Shown: piece after piece, positions 1 through 8,721 of the stretch
How the letters are laid out: each line of letters starts with the position of its first letter
Position numbering within the stretch: position 1 is the stretch's first letter
Assembly: GCA_900473745.1 (NCBI GenBank)
Contig: UCMW01000001.1
Span: 62,001-126,000 of the forward strand
Source: Hyphomicrobiales bacterium
GTDB taxonomy: Bacteria; Pseudomonadota; Alphaproteobacteria; Rhizobiales; Rhizobiaceae
Length of the DNA stretch: 64,000 nucleotides
Direction: 5' to 3'
Program-made: the position numbers and the translations under genes
The notes under the pieces: model-generated
Told to the model about the DNA's origin: nothing
Databases searched by the model: none
What the model saw: only the letters and a program-made list of their open reading frames with translations

Positions 1-71
1 GCATGATGAATGAGGCGCCGACCGTGCTGATGATCATCATTGTCGTTCTGGCTGTGGTGAAACCCTTCTGA
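1..71 (+). CDS. hemJ: HemJ (protoporphyrinogen IX oxidase), C-terminal end only
   Basis: The first 71 bases carry an open frame (from base 3) ending in TGA. It encodes a C-terminal tail with a NEAPT motif, a hydrophobic run and a final VVKPF. This matches the end of the HemJ/TIGR00701 membrane protein family, which oxidises protoporphyrinogen IX in haem synthesis. In rhizobia hemJ sits just before rho, as here. Only about 22 residues are visible, so the call rests on the tail motif plus gene order. The 5' part lies outside the window. Confidence 0.7.
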   Translation, partial: MMNEAPTVLMIIIVVLAVVKPF

Positions 72-264
72 ACTTTTCACCTCCGTTCGCTTTATTTTCG
101 CCATTGCTGGCTTTTCGCTTGCGGTCGAATCCGCGAGTCGCTATTTTCGCGCCACCTCCTCTATTGGCTTGCGTATTATTCAGTCATTTGCGGCCTTCGC
201 GATCGTACCGAATTCCACCAGCTCGCCGTTCCCCTTAAAAATCTATCTGACGTGGTCCCTCTTC
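72..264 (+). promoter_or_regulatory. rho upstream region / long untranslated leader
   Basis: This 193-base gap between hemJ and rho holds no convincing gene. It is pyrimidine-rich with several C/U stretches (for example around 141-161 and 220-264), and no Shine-Dalgarno sequence precedes the rho ATG. Rho is known in enterobacteria to limit its own synthesis by terminating in its leader at C-rich, G-poor rut sites. The composition here fits that idea but does not prove it. Confidence 0.35.
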
Positions 265-1530
265 ATGGCTGAAATGAAGCTACAAGAACTCAAAAGCAAA
301 TCGCCGACCGATCTCCTGACCTTTGCCGAATCGCTCGAAGTCGAAAACGCGAGCACGATGCGCAAGCAGGAGCTCATGTTTGCGATCCTCAAGATGCTGG
401 CGAGCCAGGACGTGGAGATCATCGGCGAAGGCGTGGTGGAAGTTCTCCAGGATGGCTTCGGCTTCCTGCGCTCTGCCAATGCCAACTACCTGCCTGGTCC
501 GGACGACATCTACATTTCTCCGTCTCAGATCCGTCGCTTTTCGCTGAAGACAGGTGACACGGTGGAAGGTCCCATCCGTGGTCCGAAGGAAGGCGAGCGC
601 TATTTTGCCCTTCTCAAGGTCAATACGATCAATTTCGAGGATCCTGAGAAGATCCGCCACAAGGTGCATTTCGACAATCTGACGCCGCTCTATCCCAATG
701 AGCGCTTCAAGATGGAACTCGACGTTCCGACGTCCAAGGATCTGTCGGCCCGTGTTATTGATCTGGTGGCGCCGCTCGGCAAGGGCCAGCGCGGCTTGAT
801 CGTCGCTCCGCCGAGGACCGGTAAGACCGTTCTCCTCCAGAACATCGCCCATTCGATTACAGCCAACCATCCGGAATGCTACCTGATCGTTCTCCTGATC
901 GACGAGCGTCCGGAAGAAGTCACGGACATGCAGCGGTCTGTGAAGGGTGAGGTTGTATCCTCTACCTTTGATGAACCCGCTGTGCGCCACGTGCAGGTCG
1001 CCGAAATGGTCATCGAAAAGGCCAAGCGCCTGGTCGAGCATGGCCGCGATGTCGTCATCCTCCTCGATTCGATCACGCGCCTCGGCCGTGCCTACAACAC
1101 GGTTGTGCCGTCTTCCGGCAAGGTCCTGACCGGTGGTGTTGACGCCAATGCATTGCAGCGCCCGAAGCGCTTCTTTGGTGCCGCGCGTAACATCGAAGAA
1201 GGTGGCTCTCTGACGATCATTGCCACGGCTCTGATCGATACCGGGAGCCGTATGGACGAAGTCATCTTCGAAGAGTTCAAGGGCACGGGTAACTCCGAAA
1301 TCGTGCTCGACCGCAAGGTCGCCGACAAGCGTATCTTCCCGTCCATGGACATTCTCAAATCCGGCACCCGCAAGGAAGACCTGCTCGTTCCGCGTCAGGA
1401 TCTCCAGAAGATCTTTGTGCTGCGCCGAATCCTGGCACCGATGGGAACCACGGACGCGATCGAGTTCCTCATCGACAAGCTCAAGCAAACGAAGAACAAT
1501 GGCGACTTCTTCGATTCCATGAACACCTGA
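265..1530 (+). CDS. rho: Transcription termination factor Rho
   Basis: Rho is the hexameric RNA helicase/ATPase that ends transcription at factor-dependent sites. The 421-residue product has the expected length. The N-terminal helical Rho domain (about 1-50) is followed by a cold-shock-like RNA-binding domain with the GFGFLR RNP1 motif (about residue 64-70). The ATPase core has Walker A APPRTGKT (about 180-187), the Walker B region [16 protein letters not shown], and the Q-loop/R-loop segment [10 protein letters not shown]. The frame is open for 32 more codons upstream (to 169), but the family N-terminus starts MAEMKLQEL, so ATG 265 is chosen although it lacks a clear ribosome-binding site. 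The gene follows hemJ and precedes mnmE. Confidence 0.97.
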   Translation: MAEMKLQELKSKSPTDLLTFAESLEVENASTMRKQELMFAILKMLASQDVEIIGEGVVEVLQDGFGFLRSANANYLPGPDDIYISPSQIRRFSLKTGDTVEGPIRGPKEGERYFALLKVNTINFEDPEKIRHKVHFDNLTPLYPNERFKMELDVPTSKDLSARVIDLVAPLGKGQRGLIVAPPRTGKTVLLQNIAHSITANHPECYLIVLLIDERPEEVTDMQRSVKGEVVSSTFDEPAVRHVQVAEMVIEKAKRLVEHGRDVVILLDSITRLGRAYNTVVPSSGKVLTGGVDANALQRPKRFFGAARNIEEGGSLTIIATALIDTGSRMDEVIFEEFKGTGNSEIVLDRKVADKRIFPSMDILKSGTRKEDLLVPRQDLQKIFVLRRILAPMGTTDAIEFLIDKLKQTKNNGDFFDSMNT

Positions 1531-1577
1531 GCCATCTGGGACTACGTCTCCCCGAGGTGCGTTTGTAGGGTGATCAC

Positions 1578-2906
1578 ATGAGCACTCGAACTGTAACCAT
1601 TTTTGCTCTGGCTTCCGGAGCACTTCCAGCCGGCGTCGCTGTCATCAGGATCAGCGGGCCGGCTTCGTTGTCTCTGGTGAAAGCCCTCACAGGGGATCTG
1701 CCAACGCCACGTGCTGCGGCTTTGCGCACTGTTCGAACGCTTGACGGACAGTTTCTCGATCGTGCGCTCGTTGTCACTTTTCCGGGTCCGCGCTCTTTCA
1801 CAGGAGAGGATTGCGCCGAATTGCACCTCCATGGCGGAAGGGCTGTCGTCACCGCTGTCTTGAATTCCTTAGCCGGATTCGAGAATGCCAGACTGGCTGA
1901 GGCCGGCGAATTTTCACGGCGCGCTTTCGAAAATGGAAAAATGGACCTCGTGGAAGTTGAGGGGCTGGCGGATCTGTTAGCCGCGGAGACGGAGATGCAG
2001 CGGAAGCTGGCGAGTGAACAAGCCAGTGGAAACCTGTCAGCTGTCTATGATGCTTGGCGGGAGAAGCTGATCTATGCGCGCTCGATGCTTGAGGCTGAAC
2101 TCGACTTCAGCGACGAAGGAGACATACCTGGCTCAGTGTCGGACCGTATCTGGCGGGATGTCAGTGATCTGAAGAATCAAATCGACGACGCGATTGCCAA
2201 TCTGCGCGCCGGGGAGATCATCAGGGACGGATTCAAGGTGGCTCTGGCGGGCACACCAAATGCCGGTAAATCAAGCCTTATGAACGCCTTGGCGCAAAGA
2301 GACGTGGCGATTGTCACCGCGATAGCCGGTACAACCAGGGACGTGGTACGCTGCGAGCTGGATATTGATGGCTACAAGATCGAATTGTTCGACACTGCCG
2401 GACTTCGCGAGACGACTGATATCGTGGAGCAAGAGGGTATCAGACGCGCGTACAGGACCATTGAGGATGCGGATCTCGTCCTCCAGCTTGTCGATCTAAC
2501 AGATCCTAAACCCGCTGTTGATAAGACCATCCCTGGTGCCGTGCGGGTGGGCACGAAAGCCGACCTCCTACATGAAGGCCTCGATGCGAGATCAGGCGTT
2601 GGTGTCATCAATATCTCTTCCATGACTGGAAATGGATTGAGTGCACTTCGTCGACTTCTCGTTGAACGGGTCATGGATAGTACCAATGTTGGAAGCCTTG
2701 CAATTCCTAGCCGTTTGAGGCATTCAGAGCGCCTTAGATCCGCATCGCAGTTCTTGGGCGATGCACTGACCGATCAGTCGAAGCCATTGGAGCTTCGCGC
2801 CGAAGATTTACGGCTCGCGTCGACCGAGCTTGCAAGAGTGACGGGTCGAATCGATACCGAAACGCTTTTGGGCAAAATCTTCTCGGAATTCTGCGTCGGC
2901 AAGTGA
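1578..2906 (+). CDS. mnmE: tRNA modification GTPase MnmE (TrmE)
   Basis: With MnmG, MnmE installs the carboxymethylaminomethyl-type group on U34 of tRNAs that read split codon boxes. The 442-residue product has the folate-binding N-domain, then a Ras-like G domain inserted in a helical domain. The G domain has G1 GTPNAGKS (about 225-232), G3 DTAGLRE and G4 TKAD (about 326-329), a variant of the usual NKxD. It ends in the diagnostic CVGK (CxGK), whose cysteine is essential in the family. The AGGGTGA ribosome site lies just before ATG 1578. Its stop codon (2904-2906) lies inside a parS site, and mnmG, its partner enzyme, starts 26 bases later. Confidence 0.96.
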   Translation: MSTRTVTIFALASGALPAGVAVIRISGPASLSLVKALTGDLPTPRAAALRTVRTLDGQFLDRALVVTFPGPRSFTGEDCAELHLHGGRAVVTAVLNSLAGFENARLAEAGEFSRRAFENGKMDLVEVEGLADLLAAETEMQRKLASEQASGNLSAVYDAWREKLIYARSMLEAELDFSDEGDIPGSVSDRIWRDVSDLKNQIDDAIANLRAGEIIRDGFKVALAGTPNAGKSSLMNALAQRDVAIVTAIAGTTRDVVRCELDIDGYKIELFDTAGLRETTDIVEQEGIRRAYRTIEDADLVLQLVDLTDPKPAVDKTIPGAVRVGTKADLLHEGLDARSGVGVINISSMTGNGLSALRRLLVERVMDSTNVGSLAIPSRLRHSERLRSASQFLGDALTDQSKPLELRAEDLRLASTELARVTGRIDTETLLGKIFSEFCVGK

Positions 2907-2919
2907 TTCACGTGAAACA
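2904..2919. other. parS: parS centromere site 1 (ParB-binding)
   Basis: The 16 bases TGATTCACGTGAAACA match the bacterial parS consensus TGTTTCACGTGAAACA at 15 of 16 positions. The site overlaps the mnmE stop codon and lies about 3.4 kb upstream of parB. ParB binds such sites near the origin and spreads to organise segregation. Confidence 0.82.
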
Positions 2920-2932
2920 GGTTCATCGGACC

Positions 2933-4804
2933 ATGTCTGACAGAGTATTCGACGTCATAGTAGTCGGTGGCGGGCATGCTGGAACAGAAGCTGCCGCTGC
3001 CGCGGCCCGGATGGGTGCGAAGACAGCACTCGTGACGCACCGTGCCGATACGATAGGCGTCATGTCCTGCAATCCGGCTATTGGGGGCCTGGGGAAAGGC
3101 CACCTCGTGCGTGAGATTGACGCACTTGATGGTATCATGGGCCGCGCTGCGGACCTCGGCGGCATCCAGTTTCGCATGCTCAATCGCAAAAAGGGCCCGG
3201 CAGTTTGGGGCCCGCGGACCCAAGCTGACCGGAAACTCTACCGCCAGGCAGTTCAGGGTCTCCTGGCCGAATACCAGACCCTTGAAATTATCGAGGCTGG
3301 GGCCACAGGACTGATTCGTGACTCATCCGTAATAAACGGCGTAATCCTTGACGACGGACGGTTTATTCAATCTGGTGCCGTCGTCCTGACGACAGGAACC
3401 TTCCTGAATGGTCTGATACATATCGGCGATAAAAAAATTCCGGCGGGGCGTGCGGGCGAACCACCTGCGCTCGGATTGAGTGCGGACCTGGAGGCTCTCG
3501 GCCTGAAGCTGGGGCGGTTGAAGACAGGGACACCGGCAAGACTGGACCGGAAGACGATCGCTTGGGACATGTTGGAAATGCAGGAGGCAGATGCTGATCC
3601 TGTTCCCTTTTCCTTTATGACCGGGGCAGTGTCTACTCCCCAGATTGCGTGCGGGATCACCCGTACCACGCCGGAAACCCACAGGATCATTCGCGAAAAC
3701 ATTCACAGGTCTGCGATGTATTCCGGTCAGATTGAAGGCGTGGGCCCCCGATACTGCCCGTCCATTGAAGACAAGATCAATCGTTTTGGCGACCGGGACG
3801 GTCACCAGATCTTCCTGGAGCCCGAGGGTCTGGACGACGATACGGTCTACCCGAACGGGATCTCGACTTCCTTGCCAGAGGATGTTCAAGATGCCTTCAT
3901 TCGGTCTATCCCGGGTCTGGAGAACGTCCGGATCATTCAGCCTGGCTATGCGATTGAGTATGACTATGTCGATCCGCAGCAACTCGACCTGACGCTTGCT
4001 GTCAGCAATGCCCGAGGCCTTTTTCTGGCTGGCCAAATCAATGGAACGACTGGTTACGAAGAGGCCGGTGCGCAAGGGCTCGTGGCTGGTCTCAATGCAG
4101 CGCTGCATGCGGCTGGCAAGGCGCTCACTACTTTCAGCCGTACCGATTCCTACATTGGCGTAATGATCGACGATCTGACATCGCGGGGTGTTGCAGAGCC
4201 CTATCGGATGTTCACGTCCCGTGCGGAATACAGACTTTCGCTGAGAGCCGACAATGCCGATATGCGCCTCACGCCGCTGGGGCTGGGGCTGGGTTGTGTG
4301 AGGACAGACAGGGCTCAGAAGTTCAGCGCATATCGAGACTCACGCCTGGAGCTCTACGAGGCGCTCGACAAACTTGTTGCGTCACCCGCAGAAATGACAG
4401 CTGCCGGTGTCACCGTCAATCAGGACGGCCGTCGCCGGTCAGCTCGAGAGATTCTCTCCTATCCGGACCGCACTTGGGACGACGTTATTCGGATATGGCC
4501 GGATCTCGCCTCCTGGGATCGCCAGATCGCTGATGCGGTGGCGATCGATTGCCTTTATCGGGTATATCTCGAACGCCAGAGCGCCGATATCACCAGCGTT
4601 CGGGCCGAAGAAGACCGGCAAATTCCTGCGGATTTCAACTATGCAGTTTTGTCCGGTCTGTCTAATGAGTTGAAGTCGAAGCTTATGCTTCAGCGGCCGG
4701 TGAATGTGGCACAAGCCTCCCGTATGGAAGGTATGACTCCTGCGGCGGTGGCACTCTTGATTGCGCATTTGCGAAAAATTCCTCCAATCAACCTGGCTTC
4801 CTGA
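2933..4804 (+). CDS. mnmG: tRNA uridine-5-carboxymethylaminomethyl(34) synthesis enzyme MnmG (GidA)
   Basis: MnmG is the FAD-dependent partner of MnmE in wobble-uridine modification. The product has 623 residues, a normal family length. A dinucleotide-binding [10 protein letters not shown] motif lies near residues 12-21, followed by the family segment [24 protein letters not shown] split over about 44-67, and the [25 protein letters not shown] region near residue 370-385. The frame is open back to a GTG at 2903, but that start would overlap mnmE and parS. ATG 2933 gives the family-like N-terminus [17 protein letters not shown]. The stop at 4804 abuts the rsmG start, suggesting co-transcription. 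Confidence 0.96.
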   Translation: MSDRVFDVIVVGGGHAGTEAAAAAARMGAKTALVTHRADTIGVMSCNPAIGGLGKGHLVREIDALDGIMGRAADLGGIQFRMLNRKKGPAVWGPRTQADRKLYRQAVQGLLAEYQTLEIIEAGATGLIRDSSVINGVILDDGRFIQSGAVVLTTGTFLNGLIHIGDKKIPAGRAGEPPALGLSADLEALGLKLGRLKTGTPARLDRKTIAWDMLEMQEADADPVPFSFMTGAVSTPQIACGITRTTPETHRIIRENIHRSAMYSGQIEGVGPRYCPSIEDKINRFGDRDGHQIFLEPEGLDDDTVYPNGISTSLPEDVQDAFIRSIPGLENVRIIQPGYAIEYDYVDPQQLDLTLAVSNARGLFLAGQINGTTGYEEAGAQGLVAGLNAALHAAGKALTTFSRTDSYIGVMIDDLTSRGVAEPYRMFTSRAEYRLSLRADNADMRLTPLGLGLGCVRTDRAQKFSAYRDSRLELYEALDKLVASPAEMTAAGVTVNQDGRRRSAREILSYPDRTWDDVIRIWPDLASWDRQIADAVAIDCLYRVYLERQSADITSVRAEEDRQIPADFNYAVLSGLSNELKSKLMLQRPVNVAQASRMEGMTPAAVALLIAHLRKIPPINLAS

Positions 4805-5437
4805 ATGCAGAAATTTCCCGGCGTAGAGTTCGGCCTCACTGTTTCACGTGAAACGCAGGAGCGCCTTGAGAGTTTTGTTCATCTCTTCCTCAGGTGGTCC
4901 AAAAGCATAAACCTCATAGCGCCGTCGACAGTTGACCAATTGTGGAAACGTCATATCCTTGACTCGTTGCAACTCCGAAACGTTATGGATATTTCGGGAC
5001 GCTGGATTGACCTCGGGAGTGGCGGCGGCTTTCCAGGTATTGTCACCGCGATCCTTCTCGCAGACGGTAACAGGGGCTGGATCGACCTCGTCGAGAGCAA
5101 TCACAAAAAGTGCAGTTTTCTGCGTATGGCGCTTGCCGAAACAGGCGGTCTTGGCGCTGTGCATCCTGTCCGGATTGAAGATGCTAGCCATACGCTTCCC
5201 GCACCGGATTATATTTCTGCCCGCGCCCTTGCCGAACTCGATCTTCTTTTCGACTATGTCCAGCCTTGGGCAACACAGAATCCCAGTCTGAAGCTGATCT
5301 TCCACAAAGGACGGGATTATCGATCAGAGGTCGATAAAGCGCGTGGTCGGTGGGACTTTGATCTGGTAGAACACCAGAGCGTGGTCGAGACGGACTCCGT
5401 AATATTGGAAATCGCCTCCCTGACACGCAGGGTTTAA
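4805..5437 (+). CDS. rsmG: 16S rRNA (guanine(527)-N(7))-methyltransferase RsmG (GidB)
   Basis: RsmG methylates G527 of 16S rRNA with S-adenosylmethionine. In the family, loss of this mark gives low-level streptomycin resistance. The 210-residue product shows the N-terminal segment [20 protein letters not shown], the SAM-binding [12 protein letters not shown] motif (about 68-79) and the later [14 protein letters not shown] segment. ATG 4805 directly follows the mnmG stop with no spacer. Codons 12-17 overlap a second parS site. The gidA-gidB-parA-parB order is a conserved origin-linked cluster. Confidence 0.95.
   Translation: MQKFPGVEFGLTVSRETQERLESFVHLFLRWSKSINLIAPSTVDQLWKRHILDSLQLRNVMDISGRWIDLGSGGGFPGIVTAILLADGNRGWIDLVESNHKKCSFLRMALAETGGLGAVHPVRIEDASHTLPAPDYISARALAELDLLFDYVQPWATQNPSLKLIFHKGRDYRSEVDKARGRWDFDLVEHQSVVETDSVILEIASLTRRV
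4840..4855. other. parS: parS centromere site 2 inside rsmG
   Basis: TGTTTCACGTGAAACG matches the parS consensus at 15 of 16 positions; only the last base differs. It lies within rsmG codons 12-17 and encodes VSRET, a protein segment compatible with the family. It is about 1.4 kb upstream of parB and 1.9 kb from the first site. Confidence 0.88.
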
Positions 5438-5452
5438 CGCTTCGGGTGCCAA

Positions 5453-6247
5453 ATGAGTCTCGAAAAGAACCGTATCATCACCATTGCCAATCAAAAGGGC
5501 GGTGTGGGCAAGACCACGACTGCGATCAATCTGGCAACTGCGCTTGCGGCAATCGGGGAGCGCGTTCTGATCGTCGATCTGGATCCTCAAGGAAATGCCA
5601 GCACCGGCCTCGGCATAGACAGGCGCGACCGACGCCTCTCCTCCTACGACGTCTTGATCGGAACCCACTCTGTATCAGAGGCGGTTCTCGATACCGCTGT
5701 ACCGAACCTTTCCATTGTCCCGTCGACCATGGATCTGCTCGGTTTCGAAATGGAGATCTCGCAGCAGCCGGATCGGGTATTTCGCCTCAAAAAAGCGCTC
5801 AACCTGGATGACGCGCGCAGTTATAGCTACGTCCTGCTGGATTGCCCCCCTTCCTTCAACCTCTTGACCATGAATGCGATGGCGGCGGCCCACTCTGTGC
5901 TCGTGCCATTGCAATGCGAGTTCTTTGCGCTGGAAGGCCTTAGCCAGTTGCTTGATACGATCAATCAGGTTCGACAGACAGTGAACCCAACGCTCGACAT
6001 TCAAGGCATTGTGCTGACGATGTTTGATTCGCGGAACAATCTTGCGCAACAGGTTGTCAGCGATGTTCGAGAGCATCTCGGAGAGAAAGTTTACGCGACG
6101 CTGATCCCGCGCAATGTTCGCGTGTCGGAAGCACCGTCGTATGGTAAGCCGGCTATCCTTTATGATCTCAAATGTGCTGGCAGTCAGGCCTATCTGCAGC
6201 TTGCTTCGGAAGTCATTCAGCGCGAGCGGCAACGTAAGGCAGCCTAA
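5453..6247 (+). CDS. parA: Chromosome partitioning ATPase ParA
   Basis: ParA binds DNA non-specifically as an ATP dimer and pulls ParB-parS complexes during chromosome segregation. The 264-residue product has the deviant Walker A KGGVGKT at residues 15-21, Walker A' motif LIVDLDPQGNAS (about 39-50), and Walker B YVLLDCPPSF (about 124-133). It lacks the long N-terminal DNA-binding extension of plasmid RepA/ParA proteins, so it is the chromosomal type. It is 15 bases upstream of parB, and both parS sites lie close by. Confidence 0.97.
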   Translation: MSLEKNRIITIANQKGGVGKTTTAINLATALAAIGERVLIVDLDPQGNASTGLGIDRRDRRLSSYDVLIGTHSVSEAVLDTAVPNLSIVPSTMDLLGFEMEISQQPDRVFRLKKALNLDDARSYSYVLLDCPPSFNLLTMNAMAAAHSVLVPLQCEFFALEGLSQLLDTINQVRQTVNPTLDIQGIVLTMFDSRNNLAQQVVSDVREHLGEKVYATLIPRNVRVSEAPSYGKPAILYDLKCAGSQAYLQLASEVIQRERQRKAA

Positions 6248-6262
6248 TCTTCGTATAAGGGT

Positions 6263-7150
6263 ATGAGTATGAGCGAAGACGTATCGAAACGGCGACTCGG
6301 TCGCGGTCTTGCGGCGCTGATCGGGGAAATGGATCAGCCTGTTCCCGTGGGCGAATCGCGTCCGGCGATCAATCCCGACCGGACAATCCCCATTGAATTC
6401 GTCGCTCGGAGCCCCAAAAACCCACGCCGCTACTTCGATGAAGCTGAACTTCAGGACCTTGCTGGGTCAATTCGCCAGCATGGCATTGTGCAGCCTGTCG
6501 TCGTCCGCACCATCAACACTGACCGCTACGAGATTATCGCCGGCGAGCGGCGCTGGAGGGCGGCGCAACTGGCAGGACTCGTCGAGATCCCGGTGATCGT
6601 GCGGGATGTCGATGATCGGACAGCGCTCGAACTCGCAATTGTCGAAAATGTCCAGCGTGCGGATCTCAATCCTCTGGAAGAAGCCCTGGGTTACGAGCAG
6701 TTGATTGCCGAACACGGCTATACCCAAAATGACCTCGGGGAGATCATCGGGAAGAGTCGAAGCCATGTGGCGAACAGCTTGCGTCTGCTCAAGCTTCCGG
6801 ATCCAGTACGAGACATGCTGGCCGATGGGAGCCTGTCCGCTGGTCACGCCCGAGCTCTCGTTTCAACGCCTGATCCTGTCACCTTGGCCAAGACCATCGC
6901 CCAGAAAGGGCTTTCCGTTCGCGATGCTGAGAAGCTGGCGCAGAATCACATCAAAGCCCAGCATGATCCAGTGCCGGCAGACAATCGGGAGCCGAAGGAT
7001 TCGGATACGATTGCTCTGGAGCGAAGCCTTTCCGATCGCCTTGGTCTTGCTGTCTCCATCAATCACAAGGGCAGTGGCGGACAACTGAAGATCAACTACA
7101 AGTCGCTCGATCAACTGGAAGAGATCTGCAGACTGCTGGAGGCGCGCTGA
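6263..7150 (+). CDS. parB: Chromosome partitioning protein ParB
   Basis: ParB is the CTP-dependent clamp that loads at parS and spreads over neighbouring DNA. The 295-residue product starts with the ParA-contact segment RRLGRGLAALIGE (about 10-22). The CTPase/ParB-Srx domain carries NPRRYFDEAELQDLAGSI and the GERRWRA box (about 94-100). A helix-turn-helix for parS reading (YTQNDLGEIIGKSRSHVAN, about 152-170) and a C-terminal dimerisation region follow. A second in-frame ATG two codons later could also be used. The stop codon sits in a 7-bp-stem hairpin shared with the stop of convergent holA. Confidence 0.97.
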   Translation: MSMSEDVSKRRLGRGLAALIGEMDQPVPVGESRPAINPDRTIPIEFVARSPKNPRRYFDEAELQDLAGSIRQHGIVQPVVVRTINTDRYEIIAGERRWRAAQLAGLVEIPVIVRDVDDRTALELAIVENVQRADLNPLEEALGYEQLIAEHGYTQNDLGEIIGKSRSHVANSLRLLKLPDPVRDMLADGSLSAGHARALVSTPDPVTLAKTIAQKGLSVRDAEKLAQNHIKAQHDPVPADNREPKDSDTIALERSLSDRLGLAVSINHKGSGGQLKINYKSLDQLEEICRLLEAR

Positions 7151-7161
7151 TCAGGCGCGCC
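7141..7161. terminator. Hairpin over the parB and holA stop codons
   Basis: GGCGCGC (7141-7147) and GCGCGCC (7155-7161) form a perfect 7-bp stem around TGATCAG. The loop contains both facing stop codons: parB TGA at 7148-7150, holA at 7151-7153. There is no T-run on either side, so it is at best a non-canonical bidirectional terminator or 3'-end-protecting hairpin. Confidence 0.4.
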
Positions 7162-8197
7162 GATTACGCCGGGCAGACTGTAACGTCGTCGCCAGCAGTG
7201 TCTGAATAGCGACGTTATCTTCGAGAGCTGCATTCTGGCGGCTCTGCAGGATCGCTGCATTCAAGCGTCCAGTCTCGCGTGCTAGGTCAGAACTGTTCCA
7301 GTTCCGTAACGCTTTTTCTACAATCGGTTTTCGCTTGAAATGGATCCCGCGTCCCAGCGTTTGCATGATCTGGGCGGCCTGCTGCTGCCGCTCCTCCATT
7401 TCAAGCCGCATTGTTTCCAGCAATTGCAATTGCTTCATCGTTCCCTGCAGGACGAGAAAGACCGCAGTTTTTGATGCGATGACCTTCTGCACCGCATGCA
7501 GGAAACCATCCGGATCCCCTGACAGGACGGCGTCCACGACTTCGTCGGTCGACACGGCACTTGCGTCGCCAACAATGTCGAGGACATGGGCTTCATCGAT
7601 AAGCTCGTCCTTCATGCAATAGAGGACCAGCTTCTGAACTTCGTTGCGGGAGGCAATGCGGTCGCCGCCGATCGAATCGAGGAGAAGTTGTCTCGCAGCT
7701 GGCGTGATTCGCATATTGACGGCAGCAAGCTCACTATCGATCAAACCGTTCAGAGCCCTGGCGTCATCCTGATAACAAGAAATACAGGCAATGCTTCGCT
7801 CGCTCTCGGCCACTTTACGAAGTGCCGAGCCTTTCTTCAGGTCGCCGGCTTCGACCAGCACATGGCTTCCTTCCAAGGGGCGAGAGGCTATGTGCGCCAA
7901 CCCGTCGACCAACTGCTTTTCGTTGGCTGCACCCCGAATCCAGATAAGCTTCTCGCCTCCGAAGAGGCCAAAAGCATTGACTTCATCCATCAATCTTCCC
8001 GGATCGGACTGGATGTCGGATGCGTCGAGCTTGATGAGGGCAAACCCGTCTGTCAGATCAACGCCCGTAGACTTCGCAATCTGTGCACCGCGTTCGGACA
8101 CAAGGCCCCGATCGGGACCATAGACGACAAAAATTCGGTAGTGTCGCGCCGACTTCTGCAGAAAACCTTCGAACTCGTGAGACTTGATTTCTGCCAT
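7151..8197 (-). CDS. holA: DNA polymerase III subunit delta
   Basis: HolA is the delta subunit of the clamp loader that opens the beta sliding clamp. The 348-residue length is normal for alphaproteobacterial HolA. The N-terminal part has the expected VVYGPDRGLVSERGAQIAK segment (about 24-42), a degenerate nucleotide-fold region, and the C-terminal collar-like helical region. Conservation of delta is low, so the call depends on the N-terminal motif and on the conserved order leuS-lptE-holA. Its start lies 8 bases after the lptE stop, so the three genes probably form one transcript. Confidence 0.9.
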   Translation of the reverse strand: MAEIKSHEFEGFLQKSARHYRIFVVYGPDRGLVSERGAQIAKSTGVDLTDGFALIKLDASDIQSDPGRLMDEVNAFGLFGGEKLIWIRGAANEKQLVDGLAHIASRPLEGSHVLVEAGDLKKGSALRKVAESERSIACISCYQDDARALNGLIDSELAAVNMRITPAARQLLLDSIGGDRIASRNEVQKLVLYCMKDELIDEAHVLDIVGDASAVSTDEVVDAVLSGDPDGFLHAVQKVIASKTAVFLVLQGTMKQLQLLETMRLEMEERQQQAAQIMQTLGRGIHFKRKPIVEKALRNWNSSDLARETGRLNAAILQSRQNAALEDNVAIQTLLATTLQSARRNRRA

Positions 8198-8205
8198 GGC
8201 CGCGA

Positions 8206-8721
8206 TCAGCGACCAAGGGCCATAGTGAGATCGGCGTAGATCAGTTCGGCCAGTTCTCGAGCTGCCCGGGTCTCAGCGTCGCGTCCAGCACGAAGCTTTG
8301 CAAATTCCTGCCTTGGGTAGTCAAACAGTGCAACAGCTGTTCGTCTGCCGGATTTCAGAACTGTGTCGTCTGAGATCCGCTTGAGTGTGTAAGTCCCTAC
8401 AATTGAAGCGCGGCCAGCATTGGGGGTGTCGGCCCCTTCTTCGAGCAGAACCCCTTCGAGACCGCCGCTGACAATCAAGTCAACGGTATATTGCGGCGTC
8501 TTCGTTTCATCTCCGCCGCTGGTGAGGAAGATGAGGCGATTGCGCGTCTCCAGTCCGACCCGGCTGGAGGCCTCGGAATAGGCGATCGCAGCGAGGGCGC
8601 CGCGGGTTTCGCCATTGGTGTCCTGATAAAGGGGACGCGCCTGACAACCTGCGAGTAGCAGGGCCGCACCGATCAGAACCGAGCGCCGGAGCACCGTGGA
8701 AGGCTTGAGTTCAGAGGACAA
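8206..8721 (-). CDS. lptE: LPS-assembly lipoprotein LptE
   Basis: LptE plugs the outer-membrane LptD barrel that inserts lipopolysaccharide. The 171-residue product has an N-terminal signal with a lipobox (LLLAGC, cysteine near residue 26), followed by RPLYQD, the usual start of the mature rhizobial protein. A central beta-rich region and a C-terminal helix ending [20 protein letters not shown] (last 20 residues) complete it. The apparent start is TTG at 8719-8721, inside the last codons of leuS (11-base overlap), with AGGA upstream. A GTG at codon 10 is an alternative. The overlap suggests translational coupling to leuS. Confidence 0.88.
   Translation of the reverse strand: MSSELKPSTVLRRSVLIGAALLLAGCQARPLYQDTNGETRGALAAIAYSEASSRVGLETRNRLIFLTSGGDETKTPQYTVDLIVSGGLEGVLLEEGADTPNAGRASIVGTYTLKRISDDTVLKSGRRTAVALFDYPRQEFAKLRAGRDAETRAARELAELIYADLTMALGR

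Noticed and set aside
280..1623. 447-codon open frame on the minus strand opposite rho
   Set aside because: It is antisense to the whole of rho, has no recognisable domain and an odd His/Arg/Asp-rich composition. Such frames are expected opposite GC-rich genes.
2903..2932. GTG start for mnmG that would overlap mnmE
   Set aside because: It adds ten residues not seen in the family and runs through the parS site; ATG 2933 gives the normal N-terminus.
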